DNA of 64,000 nt from Symbiodinium microadriaticum (lineage: Eukaryota > Sar > Dinophyceae > Suessiales > Symbiodiniaceae): the NCBI GenBank assembly GCA_001939145.1, contig LSRX01000434.1:203081-267080 (forward strand), given 5' to 3'. Shown here in pieces: positions 33,420 through 45,535 of the stretch. Position numbers and translations under genes: made by a program. Positions within the stretch are counted from its first letter, which is position 1. Every line of letters begins with the position of its first letter. Below the pieces are notes generated by a model. It was not told the DNA's origin. It searched no databases and was given only the letters and a program-made list of their open reading frames with translations.

Positions 33420-34730
33420 GGGAGGCGCTGGACCCTGAGCCTCGAGCTTTGACTCTGCAGTCTGAAATGTAGCCTCTCTCGTCCGTGTGCAGAGTACCCT
33501 TTGATATCTCTTGGTTTCTTGTTTTAAAGATCATGCTTCCGTATCAGAGTCTGGAGCCCTGCAGCTGAAACGGTCAGAAAGTGCAGTGTGCTCTCGGCTT
33601 CCAATCACGTACTCACGTACTCCTCACTCGTAGGTTTCAGGCCTTGTTGTTTAGGTTGTGTGCACGGGCCGACTAACCCGACTCACGGAGGCAGGACAAT
33701 GCACTACTGTCCCGCGCGATGCTGGGCTGGATGATGCTCACTTCCGTGATGCCGGCGAGTTGTAAAACATTCTAACAAACATAAACCCTGAGCCGTAGGT
33801 TCTACAGCAGGCAAGACTAGATGTCCAAGGAAGCCTCGGGGCCGGTGGGGTGTACTGCTGTGTCTTGAGGAAGCAAGGGTCACACCCCGCACAACCGGAA
33901 CTTAACCTTTATACCCCACCGCAAGTATTTAAACCAGCTTTCATCCAACCGTAGCAACACCATCAACGTATCCGCATGCATCCCAAATCCCAACCACCTA
34001 CCATATCACCTCCACACACACACACACACGCACGCACACTGAGACCCACACAATCCCCATAATCCTGAACGAAATCCCTTACTATCCAGGTCCTTACCTC
34101 ATCCATTCTAGAAGCAGTCTCCTAAATTGGACTGGGAAATGACGACAAACCAACCCTCATGAGTTGCACGCGACCCCTTAAGAGCTTTGGCTTAATCCGC
34201 CAACTTGAACAGTTGCCAACCCGACCTGTGTTTTTGCGAGCCGCGACAGAGGCGACTTCAATCAGATTATTTGCGGTGCCAGAAAGCATGCGTATTCGAA
34301 AAGTGTGTGTGTGTGTGTGTTACAAGACGACATATTTGGCAGAAAGGATCTAAAGAGATCTTGCGCACATGCATAGAGATAGCAATTTGAACAATATTTG
34401 GAAACACACAGAACCGTGTGAAGTATTAGAATTCACGTTGACTTGCACTTACACAGTCTGAAGTTATGAAACCACTGACCGAAATACCATATCTGGACAA
34501 CAATTGAACAGCCACGTATGATTTCTGAAAGCAGAAAGACTGTTGAACTTGTGGACTTTCCCCCACAACCCTCTGAATGTCTACTTAGTAGAGCCTTGTA
34601 TGTTTCAGACGCAGGGGGGGCACTTTCAGCTCAGATTTCAGGCCCGGATTTCCGGACCAGCAGGGTGAGTGCAAATTCAACACCATGTCAGGGACAATTC
34701 TGACACAAACTTGGTGCATTTCAGACGCAC
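33420..34730. other. No supported gene
   Basis: AT/GC-mixed DNA with small CA and GT runs (34009-34036 and 34303-34319) and no coding texture. From 34950 to 36400, frames such as LRFVLEMLGFLGVPGRVASC (about 35200-35290) and FLWLLRGLDGWVFSRTRLLD (about 35715-35780) may be worn pieces of transposon genes, but I could not build an exon structure. Confidence 0.4.
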
Positions 34731-34950
34731 TGGTGAGATTTAAGGTTGTGGGTTTGGGGTTACGGGCTCAGGGTTTAGGGTTTTCGGGCATCAATGATCT
34801 TAGGGTTTGTAGGGTTTGGGGTTGAGGCTTTAGGGTTTTTGGATCAGGTTTAGGGTTGAGGGTTTTTGGGCATTAGCGATCTTAGGGTTTAAGGTTGGAT
34901 CGGGGCTTCGGGGTTTTTGGGGTTTAGAGGTTTAGGGTTTGGGCCTTACA
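34731..34950. repeat. Degenerate telomere-like repeat (GGGTTTAGGGTT)
   Basis: Many copies of GGTTTAGGG and variants (GGGTTTTCGG, GGGTTTGTAGGG, GGGTTGAGG) over about 220 bp, including two similar blocks that each contain GATCTTAGGGTTT. Interstitial and decayed rather than a chromosome end. Confidence 0.88.
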
Positions 34951-36404
34951 TGAATGCCGGGTGGTGTGGCTGTTTTTAGCTAGCTTGCAAGAGCCAGCAC
35001 TTTTGCATGACGTTGTCATGCAGGTTGCTACGGTACATGTGCGTCGACTTCGTCGACTCCAAATGTTTGCGTTGCTGCAGGCACAAGCTGGCGTTTCCAT
35101 TCCACCTGGGTTTGTTTTTGTGGAGATTGCGGAAATGCGCTGGTGGCTGCATTTGGTCATCCAATGTGTTACCGCAACTATGTTTCGGACAGTGGCAGCT
35201 TTTGGATTACATGCACTTAGGCCAGCGAGACCTGAGGTTCGTTTTGGAGATGCTGGGTTTTCTTGGTGTGCCTGGGCGCGTAGCTAGTTGTTGGTGCACG
35301 ATGGGCGCGGCTCTCTTGCCGAGATCAGATAATGCCATGTGCGCCCTGATCTTGTCAGAAGTGAGGTGAAGGGGATTACAGCGCGACAGTCTGTCCCGAC
35401 TGTGTCCCTGGTGCAGTACCTCACTTCTCATGTGGATCTTGTCAGGCTGGCCTGAAGTCGTTTAGTAGACATCTCAACGTTTGTTCTCATGAGTGAGTCT
35501 TTTGCTTCACCAGGCCAAGCATCAGAACCTTCTATGATGTCTACAAAGAATTGCCGCTACATCCATTCCACAAATGGCGGGCCCACGTCAGTGCAGGGAA
35601 GGCGTGCAGACGCTATAGGCGGTTGTTGAAGATGTCGCGCTGAGCCAAGCACCTTGTGATGGTTTTCAACTCGATGAACCGTTCCAGCATGGCTAAGCAA
35701 AACAACACTTCTGCTGAGGCCTTTTTATGGCTTCTTCGCGGGTTGGATGGGTGGGTTTTTTCTCGGACAAGATTGTTGGATGGCTTCGCCAGCCCGGCTG
35801 CAACCTGGAGCGGCTCCGGCAAGTCGGAAGATAACAAGCATTTGCAAGCTGCCTGCAAAGCCATCGTCCATGCGTAAACCATGTGGAGCGGATGTGGAAC
35901 ACAACGGTGAAAGTGGTGGTTGTCACAGGACAAAGTTATGAAATGCACATGTAAAGACTTGTTCCTGTCCTCCCTCCGTTCCATCGTCCTTACATACTAC
36001 AGTATGCAATAGTATGCTGTTAGAATTTGGAATTATTATTCCGCACAAGTGGCGGGCAGTGGTTCGCTCGACAAATTCTGCACAAACTTGCTCGACTTGC
36101 TCGACGGCCTGAAGGCATAGGGTATCATGGTCTTTTGAAGCGTTTGAGCCTTTGCAGCCTTTTTTCCACAAAGTCGCGGAACAGCAGCGGATTACATGAA
36201 ATTCAAGGTGGCTGCGGGCTGAACCAAGATGTACGAGCTTCAAGATGTCAAGTGCCGTGTGTGTCCTGCGCGATGTCATTCACCAAGGCCCTCATGCCGT
36301 GTCTGAGCATCGTCTGAGGTTTTGCAAAGGCAGTGATTGCCTTGCACCAGTTCCGTTTATTAGTTACAAGATTTACTGCCCGCACGCGCATTCGCGCACG
36401 CGCA

Positions 36405-36425
36405 CGCGTACACACACACACACAC

Positions 36426-36498
<73 letters not shown>

Positions 36499-36612
36499 TA
36501 CGCATGCACATACACATACGCATACGCCTACGCATATGCATATGCATATGCATATGCATACGCATACACATACACATAGACAGACACATAGACATGCACA
36601 CATATCACACAC
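36405..36612. repeat. ACACAT hexamer microsatellite
   Basis: Perfect ATACAC repeats for about 90 bp, then CATACG/CATATG variants. The His/Thr and Met/Cys repetitive frames here are artefacts. Confidence 0.97.
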
Positions 36613-36995
36613 ACATGACAAACTTATGGTTACTGTGAATATCATCTTTACCTTCCCCTTTCGAACAACAGTAAGGAATGAACGTCCGCAGTCCCTTCCA
36701 CCAATGCTCTATAGCTGTTTGTTGGCAGGAAGAGCAAGGCGCCATAGCCCCAGCTGTTTGTTTAGTTACTAAAGGGAAGCTTTCTGGGCCAACCTGAACG
36801 ATGAGCTGTTGGATTGTGGGTATGATTGCCTAAGGTGGTGATGACGGGTAACCTGCAGGACACATAACTAACAAGTAATCTGAGGTTTTTTTTGCTTAGA
36901 TGGAGACTTCCGTAGCCGTCACCAATACGTTGTTTTTCTTAAAGCTATTTAATTGTAGAATTAGAAGGCCCGATGCATGGAGACAAAGGTAGATG

Positions 36996-37172
36996 TTAAT
37001 TTGAATAAAAGGTAAAATATAGGTAAAATAAAGGTACAGAAAAGGTAACTTTGAGGCAGGAGGAAAAGGTAGAATAAAGGTAATTAAAAGGTAAGGAAAA
37101 GGTACATCGTTTCGCACAGTAAAGGTAACATAAAGGTAAATAAAAGGTAATGAAAGGGTATCGGAAAGGTGA
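36996..37172. repeat. AAAAGGTAA-type short-word array, copy 1
   Basis: About fifteen irregularly spaced copies of AAAGGTA(A) in a purine-rich stretch. The same word family occurs at 45536-45603 in the same orientation and at 53448-53555 in reverse. It lies just upstream of the methyltransferase gene; see findings. Confidence 0.88.
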
Positions 37173-37258
37173 CCGTTTGACAAGTTTATCATCCTGCAGC
37201 TTAGTCTGCTCAGAAGGTCCCAGAGGAGGGCCGGTGTAGATCATGGGCTTTTCTGATC

Positions 37259-38165
37259 TTGAGGAAGAGTATATCTTGCTGTCACAGCAGAGCAGAGACG
37301 ATCGAGTCTGCAGACGAGTGTCGTGAGCAGACTGCCAGCTCCAGTTCTTCAGTCAAGGTTGTCGAGAGCCCCAACCGGTCTGTGTTTCCTGTAGCAGCGG
37401 ACTGTGCGTGGTGGGTCGGAGATCTTAAAAGGCTGACCCAGGATTTCGGGTGGCAGCAGCCGGAGACTTCACTCAAAGTCGTGAGTGCTTGCTCTGGGAT
37501 GCTCTCGGAAGCCTTCGTCTTCCAGGACTTTCAGATACATGTACTGCTATGCTTGTGAGGCATAGGGTGACGGATAACGTGCCTGTCAACAGCCACAGGA
37601 ACTGGGTATCCCGTTCGACATGGTCTCCGCCTCCGAGGTCTCTGCCAGCTGCAGAGATTTTATCAGAGGGAACTTCGATGTAGGTACGTTGTTCGATGAT
37701 ATGGAGCAGCAGCAACGAAGTAGCTCCACCAACCATGTGAACGCAGACTTTGCTGTGAGTGGAACTATGTGTACACCGTTTTCGGTGCAGCGTGTAAAAC
37801 GCTTCGCCCCTGGCAGTGTGATGGACCATGCGCATCAAGGTTTGTCGAATGAGACTCTACTGCAATGGCTTGCTAAGTTGTCTCCGTGTGCTGGCGTTTG
37901 CGAAAACGTCCTTGGTTGGGACATGGCCGAATCTAACGTGCGGTCACAGACTCCACTCCAGAGGCAGGGTGTGTGATGTGCTTTAGGAATTAGTAACTTC
38001 GGCAGTTATTGCCGTAACAGTCAACAAGAAAATCACTTGTGGTTGCTTCTAACTGCGCAGGTTCTTGGAAAACGCGGAAAAGTTCTTCACCTCTCCGCAT
38101 CCGGGATATCATTTCATCGCTGTGAAGCTGGACAATGTGATCTGGACAACGGTCTCCAGACCCAG
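37259..38165 (+). CDS. DNA cytosine-5 methyltransferase, 5' part (motifs I, IV, VI, VIII)
   Basis: Transfers methyl from S-adenosylmethionine to cytosine C5. Exon 1 (left limit not fixed, to 37525) holds motif I as KVVSACSGMLSEAFVFQ (SAM site, 37478-37498). Exon 2 (37599-37963) reads ELGIPFDMVSASEVSASCRD, then motif IV as SGTMCTPFSVQR (37764-37784) with the catalytic Cys, and motif VI as CENVLGWDM (37902-). Exon 3 (38061-38165) reads FLENAEKFFTSPHPGYHFIA and WTTVSRPR, the motif VIII region. Introns: GA-AG 73 bp (phase 0) and GC-AG 97 bp (phase 2), each bringing the frame back exactly. Odd point: Met replaces the usual Pro before the catalytic Cys. The C-terminal part lies 8.2 kb downstream. 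Domain order fits dinoflagellate DNMT-like proteins, many of which are mobile-element associated. Confidence 0.78.
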
Positions 38166-38405
38166 GACAGCTAGCTCTAGATTCTTAGAGTTTGCACTCT
38201 AGACTCTGGGTGTTTGCTGAAGCTTGTTGCCGGTGCGGGGTGATGTCAGACTCTTGATTTTACACATGTCGTGAGGGCTACTGTGCAGACACTGAGTGTG
38301 TCGCTTAAGCTGAGCTTCTACATGAGATGTCGGCTTGGATTCGTATTCGCTTCTGCTCCAGCAGGGGGTCAGCCCGGTGGTTAGAATCGGGCAGGAGATG
38401 CAGCC

Positions 38406-41400
38406 ATGTCAAATCGGACAGGGCAGTCTCAGACCGCAGATGGTCGACGAGTCAATCGGCTGGGCAAGACAGGCAGCCACTTGTTGCGACAAACCCTGCG
38501 CGATCTCCCGCAGATTCCCGAACCATCGAATGTTGAGGAGGATGCAGACGCGGAAGCACTGCTGCCGCGGCGCATGTTTAGGAGCACTGTTCGCGAACCC
38601 AGGGAGATGCAGCTAGCTTTAACTCCTTATGTCACTTCGACGCCTGCGGATTCATTGGAGTTGCAGCTGTCGGTAGCAGCGTCCACATGGTTCAAGGACA
38701 GCGAGAAGCCAGTGGACGACCCAGACGATCCTTTGCTTGCTGTTAGCAACCGACTACTTTGCACAGATGGGCGGGCGCAGATGACGTTACGCTCAGAGGC
38801 CGAGTTGTTGCATGTGCCACGCTCAACACTCCGGAGAGACATGATAGAATTGGGGGCTGCTGCGTATGCCTCCGGCACCTTCGCGTGGAATGCTCACTTC
38901 CGTGCCCTGAGCCAACGGCTACAGGAGGGGACGTTGAAAGGCATCATGCTGGTCAAAGCTAGGTGTTACGATGAAACACCGCTTCGGCTTCGTCTGCAGC
39001 ACAGCACTTCGGCATCCAGATCGAGCATGCAGCCTGCCTCACACAAAGCTCTGGCCAAGATCCTTCAAACGGACTTCAACGTGGGCGTCCTAGTCGAAAA
39101 CCTGGATGGTCAGATGCTTTTTTGGCACGGCGCCGTCCCAACGCCTCTGCAGGCGCTTGAGAGGACACGAGGGGAAGAACTTTGTGCGGCGCAACATGAT
39201 GTGCTTCAATCCGTGCCTGAGCTTGACAACATCGCTCGGTGGTGTGACTTGTCAGTAGACCTGACAACCGCGGACAGGTACATGGCAAATTTCAAGGCCG
39301 AGCGTGGTCTGCAGGCCATGCACCCAGCAGACACACCATTACACTTCGACTGTGAAGTTCATAAGGTCTCCTCCTCATGTACGTGGATGTTGAAACCGGT
39401 GGAACCAGACATCTCCGGACTCATTGCTTCTTCCTTGATATTGAGAAATGCAGGCTCCCTGAATGCCTTCAGACAGCACTTCATGGAAGTTGTGCGAAGC
39501 TCCTTGGTCATGAACTATGCCCCCGACCCGAGCGAGTCTGAAACATACAGAGAGCAGATCTACAGTCTTTATCTGGATGTGAACATCACAAGGGCCGATG
39601 ATGTGGCGAGGCTCCGGAAGCAGAGATCTGCGCAAAGAGCGATTCTGGAGTGCTACTTGGCGGGAAACCTGGAAGATTCCAGCTGTGTGGAGTTCTGCAC
39701 ACGTGGGAAAGACATATCCCGTGAAGAGGCACTGACCATCATGGACTTGTTTATCATGAACAGCCTCATCCCATCCTCCATGCCAACCTTTCCCCGCCAC
39801 CGGTGGTTTGGTGGCGAGTGCGCTGTGGATTGGGCAGGTCTACTTGAATCCCATCACTGTTTATTCACAAGGACTATGAAGCACTGGCTCGGATCAGAGT
39901 TCTCTTTATCTTCTGTGCGGGAAACCGATGAACAGGATGCGTGGACTGCTGATGTGGCTGCACTCCTGAATCAAGGTGCCGAAGCCATGCATCAGGACGT
40001 GGAAGAGCCAGATTTTCCTGCCGAAACAGAGGAGCCGAGTGCAGAGCAGCCCACGGCGCATAGGCCGTTCTTGGCATTTGTTTCTTGTTGTTGCGGCCGT
40101 CTCTAGCTGAGTCTAGCTGTCTAGCTAGCTAGCTTATGAAATGCTTGAGGGCCCCTGGAGTTGTAAATTTTAGAATCTTAGAACTTGGAAATTGACCAAG
40201 GAGCCGAGGGATGCATTCGACTGGGCAGAATTCAACCGTTCCATGAGGAAGAAGGTGTTCAAGTGGACGCAGGCAGGGCTAAGCAACCTGAGCCTCATGC
40301 GCTGGTCCATGAGCATCACTACCAGATTGCTTGGCCGCATGCTTCGTGTCTCCAGCACGAAATGGGATCGTGAGCAGGCATTGAGGGAAGAACCAAGCTA
40401 CCGGGTTCTCGAAGCATTCATGAAAAGAGATCTGGACGAAGCGTTCGCGGAAATCGAGCGATGCTTTTGTAGCAGCCCACCTGGTTTACCGAGAGTGCAC
40501 TGGATTCGCAGCAAGAGAAATCTCAGCTTCCTTCTGTTGTCGCGGCTTGCGGGGTGCTTGGACTTTTTGTCGGCATCCCTTCGAGAGAGCTGCCCTTTCC
40601 TGCTAGCTGGTCTGATCGCCGATCCAAGCATGACCCTGGACGTCGCCGACACCATTTTGAAGTTGCCACCTTGCCTTCTTGATCCTTTGACAAGCGAGCT
40701 CAAGGCAATGTTCCCGACTCCTCAAGAACTAGCCTCGGAGCGTGTGCTGGCTATGGTCAGGTCCATACTGACACTGGCCAAGACTGATGTGAGCAGCATT
40801 GAATGTGGGCACGCTGCTGTACGACAGGTTGTTGACAGCAAGAGCAAAACCTGGGAAGCTGTCCTGCCATTGGTCTCCGCCGAACGTCTCTGCCGCAAGA
40901 TGGCTTCTCTGAACGCACGGATTGAAAAGGCGGCAGAGGCAATCTCGACGACTCAGGCGGGAGCGAGGCCAGTTGCTTCTTGCGCGGCTTCCAGGAAGAC
41001 TTTGACAAAGCAGGTCAAGGAAAAGAAGCATCGTGCCCGAGGTCCAGTCAAGAAGCGTAGGGGAGGAGGTGGCTCACATCGAGCTTTCTTCAGCTCGAAT
41101 CTGCGGGGCGTGAGGTTCCAAAGCAAGCAGCACAGGCGACAAGTCTTTCAGTCCTTGGCAAGGGAGTTCAGATCACTGGATGCGTCGCAGGCAGCTCCCT
41201 ACCGCGAGTCCGGCGCTGTAGCCACCCTCAGTCATCGAGCTGGTGGGCGGTCTTTTTTGCAGAGAGATGTGGCCGTGAGATCCTCCAAGCGACATAAGGC
41301 TTTGGGAGACTCTCCGCTACTGCAATCTGCGGAGCAGCTGCGTGTTCAAGCACGCGCGAAGGCATCCGAGGCCTCTGAGAAACAACGCATGCTCCCGGGC
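38406..41400 (+). CDS. hAT-like transposase candidate, two exons, about 942 residues
   Basis: Exon 1 38406-40031 and exon 2 40201-41400 join in phase 0 across a 169-bp GA-AG intron flanked by the 10-bp direct repeat AGGAGCCGAG. Around residue 280, SVDLTTADRYMANFKAER followed by LHFDCEVHKVSSS recalls the hAT catalytic 'D..a.N' and CxxH region. PRHRWFGGECAVDW precedes the exon junction. In exon 2, DVSSIECGHAAVRQVVDSKS resembles the hAT C-terminal SSxxER dimerisation motif. The C-terminus is Lys/Arg-rich (KEKKHRARGPVKKRRGGGG), suitable for nuclear import or DNA binding. I recognise the overall pattern as a multi-copy dinoflagellate type, but the superfamily is inference. ATG at 38406 is the first in a CAGCC ATG context; an earlier exon is possible. 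Confidence 0.55.
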
Positions 41401-41574
41401 TGACTGGCCTTTGGGCCATCCCAAAGTGTTCTCAAGTTTTGTTTCGTTTTCTCATGACTGTCTTCTCCTGCGCACGTGCTGTGCACACATGAGTGAGTAT
41501 GTGTGTACATACACTATACACGTATATAGACACAGAGGACTATGTGACTAGTGATTAGTGACTAGTGACCAGTA

Positions 41575-41860
41575 CAGCAACCAACCCATGGAATGCAAAT
41601 GCCTTCGAAGCACAACCTAGGCTGGAGGTTTCCGCAGAGCAGCAGCAGCTGCAGATCTGGGAAGATCTAAACCATGACTTCGAGCATCCCTTGCAAGTTT
41701 CCGTGCCAGCTGCTTTTTTTCTATGTACCGAGCACACTGAAAGATTGGTGGTTGCTGAATGGTGCCCTCCGGTTGCACACCTCGCGCAGGCAGGCGGGCA
41801 GCATAATGTTCCGAATCTTTGGCGGGTTGTTGCTAGTGACGCTAAGCCGCTAGTGTTCTA
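41575..41860 (+). CDS. Possible small exon of the element
   Basis: Frame containing EVSAEQQQLQIWEDLNHDFE and VVAEWCPPVAHLAQAGGQHN. Its texture is intermediate. It lies between the transposase-like gene and the second element gene and could belong to either. Borders not determined. Confidence 0.25.
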
Positions 41861-42415
41861 AGCGCTCTTGTAGCTTCCTTGAGTTCTTAGGTCCTGTGTC
41901 TTAGGTCTTGAGTTCTTGAGCCAAGTTGAGGGGCTCGCCCCTGCAGAAGCGTCGCCCGAATCCCCTGTAAGTGATCCTCAAGCAGACTGCATTTAGAAGA
42001 GTTACAAAGCCATCTGTGATTATCGCCATAATCCGCTACAATAAGTCACTATCAGATTCTGATGCAAGTAGCCAAGGGCCGCTGCGGTTGGTCTCGGGTT
42101 TGAAGTGTCTGAGTTACAGGATCGGGTCTGCTGAATCTGCTGTTCCGAGGCCCTAGCCGGCTCTAGCCCTAGCCCTAGCTCCTTGGTCTGACGTTGAGGG
42201 CCCTGTCCGGTGAGGCCGCGTCACGTTTAGAGTCGATGTCTGTGGGTTTTGTCTAGTTTAGGTCTAGGTCTCCAACCAAGGTCCGTGGATGTTGGCTTGC
42301 CAAGTCAGGTTGTGCGTTTCAGTCCTTCTCGCTTCGGAGGTTACCCGTGTCTGTGTGTCCTAATCGGTGGCAAGTCGTGTAGGACTGTAGGATTAGGACC
42401 GATTAGGAAAACTAC

Positions 42416-44063
42416 TCCGGATCTGCAGGCCGCAGTCTTGCAGCAGCAGAAGGATTGGAGGCAACAAAAGCAAATGGGACCTTTGAGGCGAAGCCTCGCG
42501 CAGCTCTGGGAAGACAGACACCCGTTGTACGACCAGCAAAGAGCCTCGAAGATCTCCGATGGCACTACTCAATCCCGGTGCCTCAAGTACGGCTTCTGTC
42601 TTTGCACAGGCCAAGGCTTGCTAGCTTATCTCTTTCAGAAGTCCATGGCAGCACATTTGCTTCCAAGATGCGTGACGAGAAGTCCTGCCGCAAAGGGGCA
42701 GCCGAAGCCCAAAGCGAAACCACCAAAGACGCGTGCCCGTGTTTTGCTGGAGTCTTCGCAACTTTGTGCACGGCTTGTCGCTTCCGCGACAGTGGCGCAG
42801 TATGCTGAGCATTCTGGTGACTCTTGCGGATGGGGCTGTGAGTATGATGAAGGTCTCCCTGTGCCAGATGACTTGTGGTTTCACATCAATTACGTGAATT
42901 TCAGAGAAATGAATTTCAGCTGCTTGAAACTCCTGATGGATCCCAGCAAGCAGAAACCTGGCCCGACCGTGCTACTGGAAGTTCCTCCAGGTCGTGTGCC
43001 GGTATACAGATCCTGCCGAATGTTTGCAGAGATGCAGCTGAAGTTTGCTTGGAAAGCAGTCTGGTACCGCATTGTCAGCGATTCCCAAAGATTGGATGAT
43101 GAATGGTTTTTGCCTCGGTATGTCGAGGTGCAAGAGCTAGATCAAGCTGTGTTGCCGGAGCTCCGTCTGTGGCAGGGCTCCGACAAGGAGTTGGAAAAGG
43201 ACGAGCAGAAGCGCAAGTCACGGGAGAAGCGTGCCACTACCGGCACGAGAGCCCAGCGGCGAGGAAAGCAGCCCAAGACTGGGAGCGGAACTGTGGACGG
43301 AGCGCCGTTGCAACCAGCATCAGACTTGCTCGAAGATGTCATCGAGGACTTGGGCTGGGGCGATGCGGAGGCGCAGAACGTCTATGCGAACCTGGACTTG
43401 CAGCCGGACCATGAGGGCACCACAGGTGGAGCAATCGATGCGCGGGAATGGGAGCCATGGCAGCTCTTAGCGGAAGTGTCAGATGCTCTGACCACACGTG
43501 ATGAACCTGCACGTCCGGCTGAAGCTGCCCGGCCCCCGGCCACACCTTCCGCGAGTGCCGTGCAGTCGTCGGAATCCATGGCTGCGCATGGGGAAGCAGT
43601 GCCGGTGACTTCCTCGAGCAGTGCCCCGAAAAAAAGAGCGGCTCCAGCGCCTGCTGCAGCTGGCAGGAAAAAGACTGTGGTCGAGGACATGCTCCAAGTC
43701 CGCATCGATGGCCGGAACTATGGCAGCATCCGCTACAATCCGCGGTTCCAGACGTTCACGGCCCATTGTGAGCACAAGACGCACACAGATTGTGGATCTT
43801 GCAGAAAGCAGCGCTCTGCCTTGGCTGGCTCTAAAGCTAAAGCAGGCCAAGGGCGGCCGCTCGGATACCTGACGGCGTGGCTGTTAGCCGCTGAGGACTT
43901 TCCTGACAATTCTACTCACGTGCACGAGTTTCATGGTGCGCCCCTGGACCATCGCATAGAGGCCCGGAGGAAGCTCATGCTGCTCCCGGGGAGTGAAGCC
44001 TTTGCTTCGTATGAACGAGCAAGGGAGCCTGGTGAGGAGGTTGAGCCCCGTAGCATCCAGTGA
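42416..44063 (+). CDS. Second element protein with C/H cluster and GRPLG domain
   Basis: Frame open from 42249; the protein-like part begins at about 42416 (KTTPDLQAAVLQQQKDWRQQ), so about 549 residues from there. Regions: an N-terminal Gln-rich helix; YEDG-type mixed middle (DDLWFHINYVNFREMNFSCL, FAEMQLKFAWKAVWYRIVSD); a basic Lys/Arg stretch; an acidic/Ala-Pro linker; then IDGRNYGSIRYNPRFQTFTA, a compact CEHKTHTDCGSC cluster (probable zinc site) and GQGRPLGYLTAWLLAAEDFP. That last module looks like one that recurs in dinoflagellate mobile genes; its function is unknown. Same strand and spacing suggest a partner of the transposase-like protein. Confidence 0.6.
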
Positions 44064-44563
44064 TAAGAGCACGACACACACTGCCACCTAGGCCTAGATT
44101 CCTAGATCTCAGAGGTCCTAGCCCGTCCTAGGCTCTAGACTCTAAACCCTACGGGCCCATAAGCATAGACTTGAGCCTACGCATGGTCTTTCTCTTCTAG
44201 GCCCGGCTTTGCGCAGTGTGTGCCTAATTGGATCTATTCTTCTCGGAGCCGCCGTGGTTTGTTCTTCTTGCGCATTAGTGAGATTTCGAGGCTGTGTGGG
44301 CATGATATGAATTCGTGTGATGTCGGTATAACGCGTGTCAGATCCGGAACAGTATAGCAGCTTTTTCACTAGTTGAGGGTGTCGTCTCCCCAAGAGATCC
44401 GGAATCATAGTTGTGTGTGCCGGGCGCCGTAGGTGCTCTCCTGTGCATTCTCATACTCTCTGCTTCTCCAGAGTGCAAAGCAGCGAGGCTCAGAAACTTT
44501 TGGCACGCTTCCAAGAAGAGTGCCCGTGTTGCCGCTTGAACAAACGTCCCAGAGCCCAGCAAA

Positions 44564-45040
44564 ATGTCGACTAGTGCGATTTTGCTGTCTCGTCGACGAA
44601 CGCTTAAAAAGCTTATCGGCCCTGCGCGTTGCTCTGTTGCACTCTGCAGGATCTACCTCTGCTACCTGCGGAAGGACGTCTACAGCAGCTCGGACGCTGC
44701 TTTGTGGAGGGAGCTCATGCAGGCAACGCCGCTTGAGGATACGAGTTGCAAGTCAGGAGGGCGGTCTGTGCATGTGTTTACTTCCAAGGGTCCAAGACTC
44801 AATCTGGTTTGCAGTACCAGTGCAGGCAGTGGTGGAAAGGCGGCGTGGGCAAGGACCGCGGGATGCGAACAGCTTCCTCCTGCCTCGAACACACGCGGAG
44901 CTACCGGCTCTGTTGGCTAGATGGAAGGCTGGGGCATCAGGTTCTCATCCAGTAACTGTCGTCACTGCAATAATCAGTAGCAGGGGCATGTTCCTTGTTA
45001 GAGTTAGAGCTGTTTTGCATGTTGGCCCTGGCCCGGGCAA
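44564..45040 (+). other. Possible worn exons downstream of the second element protein
   Basis: IYLCYLRKDVYSSSDAALWR (about 44650-44710) and, in another frame, SGLQYQCRQWWKGGVGKDRG (about 44805-44865) look protein-like but shift frame relative to each other. They may be degenerate exons of the element. No call on function. Confidence 0.25.
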
Positions 45041-45337
45041 GTCACTGCCATGTCACTGGAAGTCTGCCAGTCTACAGATCATGTAAATGCAAAGACAGAA
45101 GACTCACGAGACATATTTTCATCGATGCGTTCCTGCTGTTTGAACTTGTTCATTGAAGCATGGTTTCCCGGCCCTCCACGCGTGTTTATGGATACACCGG
45201 ACGATGTTGCCGCATCTTGCCCCACTCTGCTGTCAGAAGCTGTCCGGTTTCTCTTGCTGCTGGCTAGAAGCGAGCGTCGGTGCTGGGGCGGTTGGGTTGT
45301 GGCGAGGCGTGCCCCTGCCCCCCCTGCCCCCCCCCGG

Positions 45338-45535
45338 NNNNNNNNNNNNNNNNNNNNNNNNNNNNNNNNNNNNNNNNNNNNNNNNNNNNNNNNNNNNNNN
45401 NNNNNNNNNNNNNNNNNNNNNNNNNNNNNNNNNNNNNNNNNNNNNNNNNNNNNNNNNNNNNNNNNNNNNNNNNNNNNNNNNNNNNNNNNNNNNNNNNNNN
45501 NNNNNNNNNNNNNNNNNNNNNNNNNNNNNNNNNNN
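45338..45535. other. Assembly gap (198 N)
   Basis: Run of N preceded by a C-rich stretch and followed directly by the AAAAGGTAA array. Frames crossing it are meaningless. Confidence 1.

Noticed and set aside
34731-34950. True chromosome end
   Set aside because: The TTTAGGG words are decayed and flanked on both sides by ordinary sequence, so this is interstitial.
36245-36772. 175-codon His/Thr repetitive frame and the complementary Cys/Met frames
   Set aside because: Product of the ACACAT microsatellite, open in several frames on both strands.
43339-43850. Minus frames of 107-123 codons opposite the GRPLG-domain gene
   Set aside because: Shadows of a well-supported + strand coding exon.
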